Translations under genes and position numbers: made by a program
Assembly: GCA_024698145.1 (NCBI GenBank)
Contig: JAILRO010000061.1
Span: forward strand, 1 to 64,000
Origin: Lachnospiraceae bacterium
GTDB taxonomy: Bacteria; Bacillota; Clostridia; Lachnospirales; Lachnospiraceae
Length of the DNA: 64,000 bases
Direction: 5' to 3'
The notes under the pieces: generated by a model
Seen by the model: the letters and a program-made list of their open reading frames with translations, nothing else
Databases searched by the model: none
What the model was told of the DNA's origin: nothing
Part shown: positions 34,829-42,741 of the stretch, piece by piece
Layout: every line of letters starts with the position of its first letter
Position numbering within the stretch: position 1 is the stretch's first letter

Positions 34829-37800
34829 TCATTTTGTCGTAAATGTGTAATCCCCAATTGAAGTGACAAAAAACTCCCTATTTCCCTTGTATACAGTGGC
34901 GTCTCCCGACACAGTCCAAGTTCCGCTATCCAAACCATACATTCTTCCTGTTTTGAGTGGCAATTTTCTTCCTGAAGGAACAATATTTGTTTCCATCCAT
35001 GCTGCACTCAACACAAACGAGATTGTATGTTCATGGCCTGCCTTATCCTCCGCAGTCAACGAAAACTTTTTGGTATCATCATATGATTCAAGACTTAATA
35101 AAGCCTTTCCATCAACAGCTTCAAGCTCCTGCACTTCGCTGTCGACAATAATTTTAACCTCTGTCAAATTATCATCATTAAACTGTATTGTCAACTTATC
35201 GGCATAAATCGTATTTCCGTCCGAAACATATATATTCTTGCCACTGTCTGTATACGCGCTTGTTATTGTCGGATAATCTTTGTCAATATCAATTTTCGAA
35301 GATATTTTAGCCGGCTCAAGCCAAGCCCCATCAGAAGCTCGTCTCAGATACACAGTTGTTATATTCTCATCATATAGAATCTCATCACTGTACTTCCCAT
35401 CTCTTGATGTCGATATCTCGTATCCTTTGGGTGCTTTTAAATATACGTCACTTACATAGTACCCGTTTTTTCCTTTTTCGCCTGATATACTGTAGGACGC
35501 TTTCGTGTCGGAAAGGTATTTGATTTCAAACTCTTTTTCCACAGAAACCGCATTGTATTTGTCTGTCTCAGGAACATCCACCTTAAGCACATACGCACCT
35601 GCTTCTGTCGGCTTTGCACTTGTAAATGCAGACTCGTCTTCTCCTGCCTTTCTGTAGCGGAAGGTTGCTTTATACTTGCCATCAGAAGCCGTCGTTAACA
35701 CCGGCTCATATTTAACTCCCACATACTGATCTGATAATTTGACTGTAGCGGTAGCCGTTTTCTTTTTGATGCTAAATGTTGCCTCACACGTCACTTTCTC
35801 GTATTTGTCCGTCTTAGGAACAGTGGCTCTCACCGTGTATGCTCCTGCATTTTTCGGTTCTGTTTTCGAATATGAACTGTCAGATTGTCCTTCAACCTTA
35901 TATTCAAAAACTGTTTTATCCTTACCATCCGAATCTGTTGTAATAACCGGCGTTATATCATCCCCTATAGTTATATCTGCCACCTTGACAAGAGCAGTCT
36001 GGGGTTTCAAGCGGCTTATTGTAAATGATGTCGAGCAGGTAATCTTGCCATATTTCGCAGTTTTGGGAATTGTTGCTATTACAGTATATTTTCCCGCTGC
36101 TGTCGGAACGGTACTGTCATAAGTAGAATCATCAGCATCATATTTTTTATACATGTATGACGGTGTTCCGTCTGAATCTGTTGTAACAGTCGGAGTTACT
36201 TCCTCACCAACCTTAATGTCCGGCACATTAACCTTCGCCGTTTGCGGAGTCTTTCTGCTAATTGTATATGATACCGCAGGACAATTAACCTGTTCGTAAT
36301 TATCCGTTGACGGAACAGTTGCTTTCACGTAATATGTACCTGCTTTGATCGGCTTTTCGGTAGTGTAGGCATCATCAGCCGCACCTGACGGTTTGTAATA
36401 AAACACTGCAGCGGATTTCCCTTCTGCCACCGTATCAACCACAGGCTGATAATCTGTTCCAACAACCGTATTAGATACAGATACAGTTCCGGAAACACTA
36501 AGTTTATTGATGTTAAATGCTACAGGTGTGCTGGTTATTGAATTATACTTATCCGTTTCAGGTATTATCGCCTCAACCCAGTATTTTCCAGCATTTTCGG
36601 GTGTTGTATACTCACTTTCCCCATCCTTTTTATACTTATATGTAACATTCGCCCCACCATCAGAATCTGTAGAAATACTGGGCGATGGTTCTTCTCCATA
36701 GTCAATGTCCGCAATCGTCACCATTGCTGTATTGGGTGTAATCTTTTTTATCTCAAAGCCAGTCTCCATACCGGTTGAATCCGGAGAATAATATGATGTC
36801 TCAGGCAAAGTAACCCTAACATTATATTCACCCGCAGCTGTCGGAACTATTTCAGAATATTGGTCACTTCCCTCACTCTGTTTCTTGTACTCTATCTTTA
36901 CACTACTATGAACGCTGTCAGGATTTGTTGTAAATACAGGATTTGGTGTTCCCTCAACCTCTATATCTGCACACGACAGACTTGTAACCGATTGTGTATT
37001 CTTAACAATGGAAAATTCTCTTTCTTCATGTGCATATTCATAATTTGCATCTTCTGCAACCGATGCTCTAACAATGTAATCACCTGCCTCGGTAGGCTGT
37101 GTCGTCGTAAAGCTTGTGCCATCTTTATTTTCCCTATATTCCAATGTCACCGTAGCTGAAGGTTCTGCCTCAGCAGAAATTGAAAATGTTTCTCCTACAT
37201 TATAGGATGATTGTACATCGAAATTTTTTATCGTCCTTAAACGCTTGTACTTAAGTGTGAACTCGCATTTTTCCTCATTACCAAAGAAATCTGTCACCGT
37301 AATACTGCATGCTTTTTCAGAATTATCGGGATTGGCATCAAAAACTATTGTTTGTTTCCATCGAGTCCAATTCAACGAATTCTGAGTATTACTTGTTGCA
37401 TTCTCCGCAGTAATATCACATTTTTTATTGCCACTGCTCTCCGTTGAATAAACAAATCTATTGCCACCTGCCGAAACTTCAACCGTAACTGTATGTACAC
37501 GCACAATATTATCCGTATTCGTATTAATCTCGTTATTATCCTCGTCCTTCATCGAGAATGTTACTGTACTGGCAGTTTTATCACATCTCATTATGCTTTT
37601 GATATCAGGATTTTCTGTGTTGGGGTATAAGCTGCTTACTGTTATCTGCCCATATTCAGCTCCGGATAAAGACGGATTATCAGGATCAAAATTATCAGGG
37701 TCACTTGGGCAAGCATATTCAATGGTTCCTGCTCCAATCTGACTTATGTCAGAACCAAATCGTGTAGAGATTTCATTAGCCTTTATACTAATCTCTGTTG

Positions 37801-38059
37801 CATAAGAGGTATCTTTATGTGCTTTTATGTAATATCCCGAAGCTGTCACTTTGATTTTAACTATTGAGTTTTCGCCTAAATAGTAATATTTTTGTTCAGA
37901 ATTATAATTATAAGTTTTTACATCTTCCCCCTCTACCGTAATATATATTGGGGGTTGTGTAGGCGCAGAAATAACCTTTATCGGAACCGCCCACAAAAGG
38001 CTTACAACCATAATAAATGCCAGTGTTAAACTTGATATACGTCTATTCATTTTTCTCAT
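34829..38059 (-). CDS. Large secreted repeat protein (seven MBG-like repeats)
   Basis: About 1076 residues with a signal peptide (helix SLTLAFIMVVSLLWAVPIKV, residues ~12-31). A ~270-residue unique N-terminal part is followed by seven tandem repeats of 70-85 residues sharing the frame xADIxxGxExxPxxxTDSDG ... PTxAGxYxVxAxIPxTDKY. These resemble bacterial Ig/MBG-type beta domains of adhesins. The last ~190 residues, including VPSGRKLPL and GTWTVSGDATVY, are shared with the protein at 44562-47429. No LPXTG motif is present. Start at ATG 38059 with AGAGGTGATT. A function in adhesion or surface coating is inferred. Confidence 0.88.
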   Translation of the reverse strand: MRKMNRRISSLTLAFIMVVSLLWAVPIKVISAPTQPPIYITVEGEDVKTYNYNSEQKYYYLGENSIVKIKVTASGYYIKAHKDTSYATEISIKANEISTRFGSDISQIGAGTIEYACPSDPDNFDPDNPSLSGAEYGQITVSSLYPNTENPDIKSIMRCDKTASTVTFSMKDEDNNEINTNTDNIVRVHTVTVEVSAGGNRFVYSTESSGNKKCDITAENATSNTQNSLNWTRWKQTIVFDANPDNSEKACSITVTDFFGNEEKCEFTLKYKRLRTIKNFDVQSSYNVGETFSISAEAEPSATVTLEYRENKDGTSFTTTQPTEAGDYIVRASVAEDANYEYAHEEREFSIVKNTQSVTSLSCADIEVEGTPNPVFTTNPDSVHSSVKIEYKKQSEGSDQYSEIVPTAAGEYNVRVTLPETSYYSPDSTGMETGFEIKKITPNTAMVTIADIDYGEEPSPSISTDSDGGANVTYKYKKDGESEYTTPENAGKYWVEAIIPETDKYNSITSTPVAFNINKLSVSGTVSVSNTVVGTDYQPVVDTVAEGKSAAVFYYKPSGAADDAYTTEKPIKAGTYYVKATVPSTDNYEQVNCPAVSYTISRKTPQTAKVNVPDIKVGEEVTPTVTTDSDGTPSYMYKKYDADDSTYDSTVPTAAGKYTVIATIPKTAKYGKITCSTSFTISRLKPQTALVKVADITIGDDITPVITTDSDGKDKTVFEYKVEGQSDSSYSKTEPKNAGAYTVRATVPKTDKYEKVTCEATFSIKKKTATATVKLSDQYVGVKYEPVLTTASDGKYKATFRYRKAGEDESAFTSAKPTEAGAYVLKVDVPETDKYNAVSVEKEFEIKYLSDTKASYSISGEKGKNGYYVSDVYLKAPKGYEISTSRDGKYSDEILYDENITTVYLRRASDGAWLEPAKISSKIDIDKDYPTITSAYTDSGKNIYVSDGNTIYADKLTIQFNDDNLTEVKIIVDSEVQELEAVDGKALLSLESYDDTKKFSLTAEDKAGHEHTISFVLSAAWMETNIVPSGRKLPLKTGRMYGLDSGTWTVSGDATVYKGNREFFVTSIGDYTFTTK

Positions 38060-38109
38060 AAACAATCACCTCTTTTATGGTACAAACATGTATAGTATTC
38101 AATGAATAA

Positions 38110-38177
38110 ATTATATCAAATTGAAAATCAAAAGTACGGTTTTATGTCTATTCGGTCGTTTTTCGTGTCCATTCGGT
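38110..38177 (-). promoter_or_regulatory. Adhesin promoter with paired 9-bp repeats (copy 1)
   Basis: On the minus strand: ACCGAATGG (38169-38177), 12 bases, ACCGAATAG (38148-38156), then 32 bases, then TATAAT (38110-38115). There is no recognisable -35. The same arrangement with the same 32-base distance precedes the gene at 39023-40690. The 9-N12-9 layout is that of LytTR-family operators, so an activator-dependent promoter is inferred. Confidence 0.7.
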
Positions 38178-38185
38178 CAAATATA

Positions 38186-38220
38186 AAAATCCCGACAACC
38201 ACCTTAGTGATTATCGGGAT
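38186..38220 (-). terminator. Terminator after the Rpn-type fragment
   Basis: On the minus strand ATCCCGATAATCAC / GTGGTTGTCGGGAT forms a hairpin with G-T pairs, followed by T5. Its sequence is related to the hairpin at 38941-39008. Confidence 0.7.
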
Positions 38221-38242
38221 TACATTAATTGATTTTTCAAGT

Positions 38243-38839
38243 TCAAGCCAATATTTCCGTTGCCATTTTTGTTGCTTCTTCTTTTGATAACAAAGGGTCT
38301 GTTGACATGTAATGAGCAGCAAGCTTAGCTATATTCTCTGCTCTTTCTTCTGTTTTGCCTTCTTGTCTGCCCTCAGTTCTTCCCTCGGCAATGCCTTGTC
38401 TATGTGCCGTTATAACCTCTAGTTCTATTACTTTACCGCCCATAATATCACCCACTCTCTTCTGAACTTTCTCTCTTTTCATAGTCATTTTGTATGCGAC
38501 TTTGTGTATCATATTAATTATAACACTACATGACATAACAGGCAAGAACCCGCTTTCCACTTCTTTCTCTAACCTTGCAAGTATATCCCTATACACATCC
38601 GAAAACTCCTCAAGCCTTTCCGAATCTTCGTTAATGGCATCCAACGAAGATTCCATATTGAAAATATAAAATGGCAGCAGCATATATAAATGTTTCTCAA
38701 ATATATCTTCAATACCAAGCTCCGACATTCGTCTTATAGCAATGGGATATTCCACACTTCCACCAGGTGTTGACAGTTTAACATACGCCTTGTCAAAATC
38801 TCCACTACCTCGTAGCAACAAAATTCCACTATACGGCAT
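38243..38839 (-). pseudogene. C-terminal fragment of an Rpn/PD-(D/E)XK nuclease transposase-like protein
   Basis: A 198-residue frame matching only the C-terminal half of the Rpn (recombination-promoting nuclease) family: VEYPIAIRRMSELGIEDIFEKH, LYMLLPFYIFNMES and the Q/E/G-rich tail GIAEGRTEGRQEGKTEERAE. The N-terminal nuclease domain with its D-E-K residues is missing. Upstream, a different frame starts MSGKKKESKKKDAV and stops at once, as in a deleted remnant. It is flanked by two related hairpins. Confidence 0.75.
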
Positions 38840-38940
38840 CTTTTTTCTTACTTTCTTTCTTCTTCCCGGACATCCAATACCTTATCCTTCCGGTGTAACG
38901 TCACACAAAATATTCGATCGTGTACGTAGCATACCACATC

Positions 38941-39008
38941 AAAAATACCCGACAACCACATTGATATGTACCCTCTTAACATGGACTATATCATTGTGAT
39001 TGCCGGGA
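38941..39008 (-). terminator. Hairpin after the Big_2 surface protein gene
   Basis: On the minus strand CCCGGCAATCACAATGATAT pairs imperfectly with ATATCAATGTGGTTGTCGGG across a loop of about 27 bases and is followed by TATTTTT. It begins 14 bases after the stop at 39023 and probably ends that transcript. The arms resemble the hairpin at 38186-38220, with an insertion at the centre. Confidence 0.55.
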
Positions 39009-39022
39009 CCGGCTCATAATTC

Positions 39023-40690
39023 TTAATATTTCACTTTAACCTTCTTGCCTACATTCTTCTTTGTGAATATCTTCTTGTAAAGTTTGGCGTACTTCTTGTT
39101 AAGTTTCTTCGAGCCAACATTAACCTTGATAGTTATTGATTTTGCCTTACTTCCCTTGAATGCATTCTTAACACTTTTCTTCGTAAGTTTCTTGGTCTTA
39201 ATAACCACCGTACTTATCTTCGATTTATTGAATGCACCAGTAGAGAGCGTTTCTACATTCTTACCTATTGTTGCTTTCGTTGCGACACATCCGCTAAATG
39301 CATTCTTATCCACAGAAGTAACTTCATATGTCACACCGTCAAGTGTTACCGTATCCGATACTACAACACTCTTTGCCTTTGTATCTGTTGTACTCTTATA
39401 TTCAACCTCCGGTGTCTCTCCGACTTTTGATGTTACTACAACCTCTGCCTTAGAAGTGCTATCCGTAACCGTAGTTCCCTCTGCCTTAGGGGTATCTTCT
39501 GCAGCAGGTGCTTGTGTTGTTGCAGGTGCCGATGTAGTTCCAGCCGAACCACTTGATGCAGCCGTAACAGTTAAAACACATGTCGCAGACTTTCCACCTA
39601 CAGTAGCAGTAATCGTTGCTGTACCTGCGGCAACTGCTGTAACCTTTCCACCATCAACTGTAGCAACAGCCTGATTACTTGAAGACCATGTAACAGTACT
39701 GTTAGTTGCGTTAGAAGGTGCTACTGTTGCAGTTAATGTCTCACTACCGCCTGCAGTAAGAGCCATAGTTGACTTGTCAAGAGAAACACCGGTAACAGGA
39801 ATCGTTGTATTAATCTCAACAGGAAACTGAACTTTCTTAAACGTTAATTCTGCTCCCGTAGCATTAATTGCAATATCTGTTGCAGCACCTGTTCCTGTAT
39901 AATCTGCCCATCCCTTGCCTGCAATTTCATTTTTTACATTACCGTAAATTGCAACATACTCTTCTTGTTCTGCAACATTTGTTCCTGCTCTGGCAATAAG
40001 AGTACTGTCTTTTGAAATAATAACATCGCCTTTCACTCTATTTATTTGATCATAACAATAAATCCCTGAACTCATATCACCACTACCGCCTGATAGTCCT
40101 TCCGCAATAAGATTTCCACCGTTGATCTTAACAAAGGCATTTTCGCCAACAACCTGCATTCCATTGCATCGTGTTCCCACAGCATTGACATTTCCACCAT
40201 TAATCGTAACGGAATTCGTATTAATCCCATCATATAAAGCCGTCAAAGATATGTCTCCACTTTCAATAACAATACCATTCTGATAACTATTAATGGCAAA
40301 ATCTTCCGTATTAACATTTAGACTTCCTTGACCTTTTAAAACAATCGTGCCTACACTTTCAATTCCTACTCTATATCCATCAATACTATTTTTTCCTTGT
40401 AGTTCTATATTAAGTGCTTCTGTACCCGAATATAAAATAGCTGCGTAGGGTCTTCCTTCTTCATCTCCTGTGTAGTTATAACTTGCACCATTCAATGTCA
40501 GCGTATGTGTTGATGCCACATAAGTCCACCCTTCACCTGAACAATCATTGTCACTATCATAATTTGAACCCGCAATACACAGGTCATCCGTCGCGGCGTA
40601 CACATTTTTAGTTGTAGCTTGAACTACCCCAAAACTTAGAACAAAACAGATTAATAATGATACACATTTCCAATTCATTTTTCTACCCAT
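39023..40690 (-). CDS. Secreted Big_2 and LRR_5-type surface protein
   Basis: 555 residues with signal peptide (VSLLICFVLSFGVVQATT). Residues ~40-270 form a repetitive beta-helix-like part (INGGNVNAVG, IESGDISLTA), similar to the carbohydrate-binding DUF4353-type domains of clostridia. Residues ~295-375 are one clear Big_2 Ig-like domain (VTGVSLDKSTMALTAGGSE). A Ser/Thr/Ala/Pro linker follows, then a C-terminal leucine-rich part of LRR_5 type (VTSVDKNAFSGC, TLSTGAFNKSK) ending in a very Lys-rich tail (KKLNKKYAKLYKKIFTKKNV). No LPXTG; the basic tail may bind the wall. Start has GGAGGAAGA. Confidence 0.85.
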   Translation of the reverse strand: MGRKMNWKCVSLLICFVLSFGVVQATTKNVYAATDDLCIAGSNYDSDNDCSGEGWTYVASTHTLTLNGASYNYTGDEEGRPYAAILYSGTEALNIELQGKNSIDGYRVGIESVGTIVLKGQGSLNVNTEDFAINSYQNGIVIESGDISLTALYDGINTNSVTINGGNVNAVGTRCNGMQVVGENAFVKINGGNLIAEGLSGGSGDMSSGIYCYDQINRVKGDVIISKDSTLIARAGTNVAEQEEYVAIYGNVKNEIAGKGWADYTGTGAATDIAINATGAELTFKKVQFPVEINTTIPVTGVSLDKSTMALTAGGSETLTATVAPSNATNSTVTWSSSNQAVATVDGGKVTAVAAGTATITATVGGKSATCVLTVTAASSGSAGTTSAPATTQAPAAEDTPKAEGTTVTDSTSKAEVVVTSKVGETPEVEYKSTTDTKAKSVVVSDTVTLDGVTYEVTSVDKNAFSGCVATKATIGKNVETLSTGAFNKSKISTVVIKTKKLTKKSVKNAFKGSKAKSITIKVNVGSKKLNKKYAKLYKKIFTKKNVGKKVKVKY

Positions 40691-40737
40691 ACATCTTCCT
40701 CCATTTCTAATACATTAATAAGTTACCTAATGAACGC

Positions 40738-40805
40738 ATTATATCAAATTAAAAACCAAAAATACTGATATTTGTCTATTCGGTCGTTTTTCGTGTCTAT
40801 TCGGT
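40738..40805 (-). promoter_or_regulatory. Surface-protein promoter with paired 9-bp repeats (copy 2)
   Basis: On the minus strand: ACCGAATAG (40797-40805), 12 bases, ACCGAATAG (40776-40784), 32 bases, TATAAT (40738-40743). The two 9-mers are identical and the 12-base spacer ACACGAAAAACG equals that of copy 1. The region is shared with the divergent metallo-hydrolase gene, whose promoter starts 20 bases to the right. Confidence 0.72.
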
Positions 40806-40824
40806 CATTTTCCCCATTATTTCA

Positions 40825-40853
40825 TTGCAAGAAAAGCCTTTTAACGATATAAT
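40825..40853 (+). promoter_or_regulatory. Promoter of the metallo-hydrolase/diguanylate cyclase genes
   Basis: TTGCAA (40825-40830), 17-base spacer, TATAAT (40848-40853) on the plus strand, about 48 bases before the start at 40901. The -35 lies close to the repeat pair used by the divergent surface protein, so joint control is possible. Confidence 0.7.
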
Positions 40854-40900
40854 ACATATAGTTACAAACATACGAGAAGTTGTTTTGGGGGAATACAAAT

Positions 40901-41620
40901 ATGTTGAAGTTTTTTGGACGGGGTTCAGCATTCGACGAGGAACAGAACGGTGCGTTTTTCACTGATGGTGATGATGTAATTCTGCTTGATTGTCCAATGT
41001 CATCATTTCACAAATTACGGCAAATGAATATCGAACATCTTACGGAATCTCGAAATATCCGTATTATTTTTGTGCTGGTTACGCACACTCACGGAGACCA
41101 TGTAAGCGGTATATCAACGCTTATCCAGTTTGCATACTACGTATGGCATGTGCCTGTTGTTATCGCAGCACCAAACAATAAGGTCAAAGAGGATTTACGA
41201 TATCTCATTCTTCACCTTGAAGGTTGCGACAGTCACGCATTTCATCTTACAACATCAGATATGCTCAAGCTATGGGTCAAGGATGTAATACCAACCACGC
41301 ACGTTCCGGGACTTAACGGTCGTTGCTTTGGGTATCATTTAACAGTTGGTGACAAATCAATAATATATACCGGCGATACCAACACATTAGAACCATACAA
41401 GCCGTATCTTACCGGTGGTGAAAACACATATCTTTACACGGAAATGTCGGTAAGCAAGTCACCTGTTCATCTTTATCTTGAAGAAGAGCTTGATTACTTA
41501 AAAACACTTGCAGAAAGCGGAGTTCATGTATATCTGATGCATCTTGATAACATACCGAAGGCCGAAGAAATGATTAAAGGAACTCCAATTCAAATCGCAC
41601 CATTATATACAGAGAAATAA
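40901..41620 (+). CDS. MBL-fold metallo-hydrolase
   Basis: A 239-residue metallo-beta-lactamase-fold protein. The zinc motif is HTHGDH (62-67) in VLVTHTHGDHVSGI; further ligands are the His in TTHVPGLNG, the Asp in YTGDTNT, and the His of LMHLDN near the end. Start at ATG 40901 after GGGGGA; an upstream TTG frame was rejected. The substrate is unknown. It is 35 bases before the diguanylate cyclase and probably co-transcribed, which makes a role in signalling possible but unproven. Confidence 0.88.
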   Translation: MLKFFGRGSAFDEEQNGAFFTDGDDVILLDCPMSSFHKLRQMNIEHLTESRNIRIIFVLVTHTHGDHVSGISTLIQFAYYVWHVPVVIAAPNNKVKEDLRYLILHLEGCDSHAFHLTTSDMLKLWVKDVIPTTHVPGLNGRCFGYHLTVGDKSIIYTGDTNTLEPYKPYLTGGENTYLYTEMSVSKSPVHLYLEEELDYLKTLAESGVHVYLMHLDNIPKAEEMIKGTPIQIAPLYTEK

Positions 41621-41655
41621 CCACGATATATTACAACTTGCAAAGGGGGATTACC

Positions 41656-42666
41656 ATGGCAGCTAATTCAGAACAGACACTCAATGATATTTTCGCAATA
41701 TCAGACCAACTTTATTCAAGCATGAACAGCGAGGCAGGCGGTGACCACTCCAAGATTTTCGAATATCTTACCAATCTTGGCAAACTTCTTGCAGATTCAG
41801 ACAGAGCAAGCTTCTGGAAATGGGACAAAAACAGCCACACACTTTGGACTACAGCCGCAACAGGGACAAACAGAATTACAATTCCGGACACAACAGGACT
41901 TGTCGGCAAAGCATTATCCGAAGGTAGGGTTATCGTTACCAACGACCCATACAACGATCCCAATTTCAATTCAGATGTTGACAAGAAAACCGGATATGTA
42001 ACACGTTCAATTCTTGTTATGCCGGTTGCCAACATCAAGGGTGAATATATCGGTGCGTACCAGGTAATCAACAAGCTTGGTGGCGATGGTAAGTTTGACG
42101 AGAAAGAAGACTGCCACAAGCTTTCTCTTGCAGCAATGATATGCGGTCTTGCACTTGAATCTGATGTATTCTTAGAAGAGTCATACACAGACAAACTCAC
42201 AAAACTCAAAAACCGCATGGGCTTCTTTGCAGACTTCAAGAAATCCTACGATGCAATTATCGCTGACCCTAACAGAAAGCTTTCGCTTTTCATTTGCGAT
42301 ATAGATAAGTTCAAGAGAGTAAATGATACCTACGGTCACAATGCCGGTGACGAAGTACTTAAGCACGTTGCTCAGGTAATGACCGAGAACACAAGAGAAT
42401 GCGACGGCATGTATCGTTGGGGTGGTGAGGAATTCATCATGATTATGACCGATACCGACATCAACGGTTGTGCAGAAAAAGCAGAAACATTAAGAAAACT
42501 TATCGAAGCATCTGAATGTGTTGCAGACGGCAATACAATCAAACATACAATGAGTTTTGGTGTAACAGGGTTTGACCCTAATAAGACTATTGAAGAGAAT
42601 ATCAGTGTAGCTGACGAAAAGCTCTATACCGCAAAAGAAAGCGGACGTAACCGAGTAATCGTTTAA
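41656..42666 (+). CDS. GAF-GGDEF diguanylate cyclase
   Basis: 336 residues. A GAF sensor domain (about 30-170) precedes a GGDEF domain (about 178-336). The active site is GGEEF (256-260), and the product-inhibition site RECD (247-250) sits exactly five residues before it, so synthesis of cyclic di-GMP with feedback is predicted. There are no membrane helices or signal peptide, so it is cytoplasmic. Start at ATG 41656 after AAAGGGGG. It is a likely opponent of the EAL and HD-GYP proteins in the window. Confidence 0.95.
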   Translation: MAANSEQTLNDIFAISDQLYSSMNSEAGGDHSKIFEYLTNLGKLLADSDRASFWKWDKNSHTLWTTAATGTNRITIPDTTGLVGKALSEGRVIVTNDPYNDPNFNSDVDKKTGYVTRSILVMPVANIKGEYIGAYQVINKLGGDGKFDEKEDCHKLSLAAMICGLALESDVFLEESYTDKLTKLKNRMGFFADFKKSYDAIIADPNRKLSLFICDIDKFKRVNDTYGHNAGDEVLKHVAQVMTENTRECDGMYRWGGEEFIMIMTDTDINGCAEKAETLRKLIEASECVADGNTIKHTMSFGVTGFDPNKTIEENISVADEKLYTAKESGRNRVIV

Positions 42667-42701
42667 ACAGTTGAAACTATAAATCAATTCATCAAACAAC
42701 A

Positions 42702-42738
42702 AGTAAGCCGCAGGAATATAACATTCCTACGGCTCTTC
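42702..42738. terminator. Terminator between diguanylate cyclase and CHASE2 genes
   Basis: A 12-bp stem with one mismatch (AGCCGCAGGAAT / ATTCCTACGGCT) and 5-base loop between convergent genes, with a pyrimidine-rich tail on the plus strand. Confidence 0.7.
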
Positions 42739-42741
42739 TTA

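Noticed and set aside
34829-37270. Regular repeats as a CRISPR or non-coding repeat array
   Set aside because: They are in frame, about 240 bases long, and encode divergent MBG-like protein domains.
38871-38918. Short frame MSGKKKESKKKDAV as a gene
   Set aside because: It stops after 14 codons and resembles the start of a deleted Rpn-type gene.
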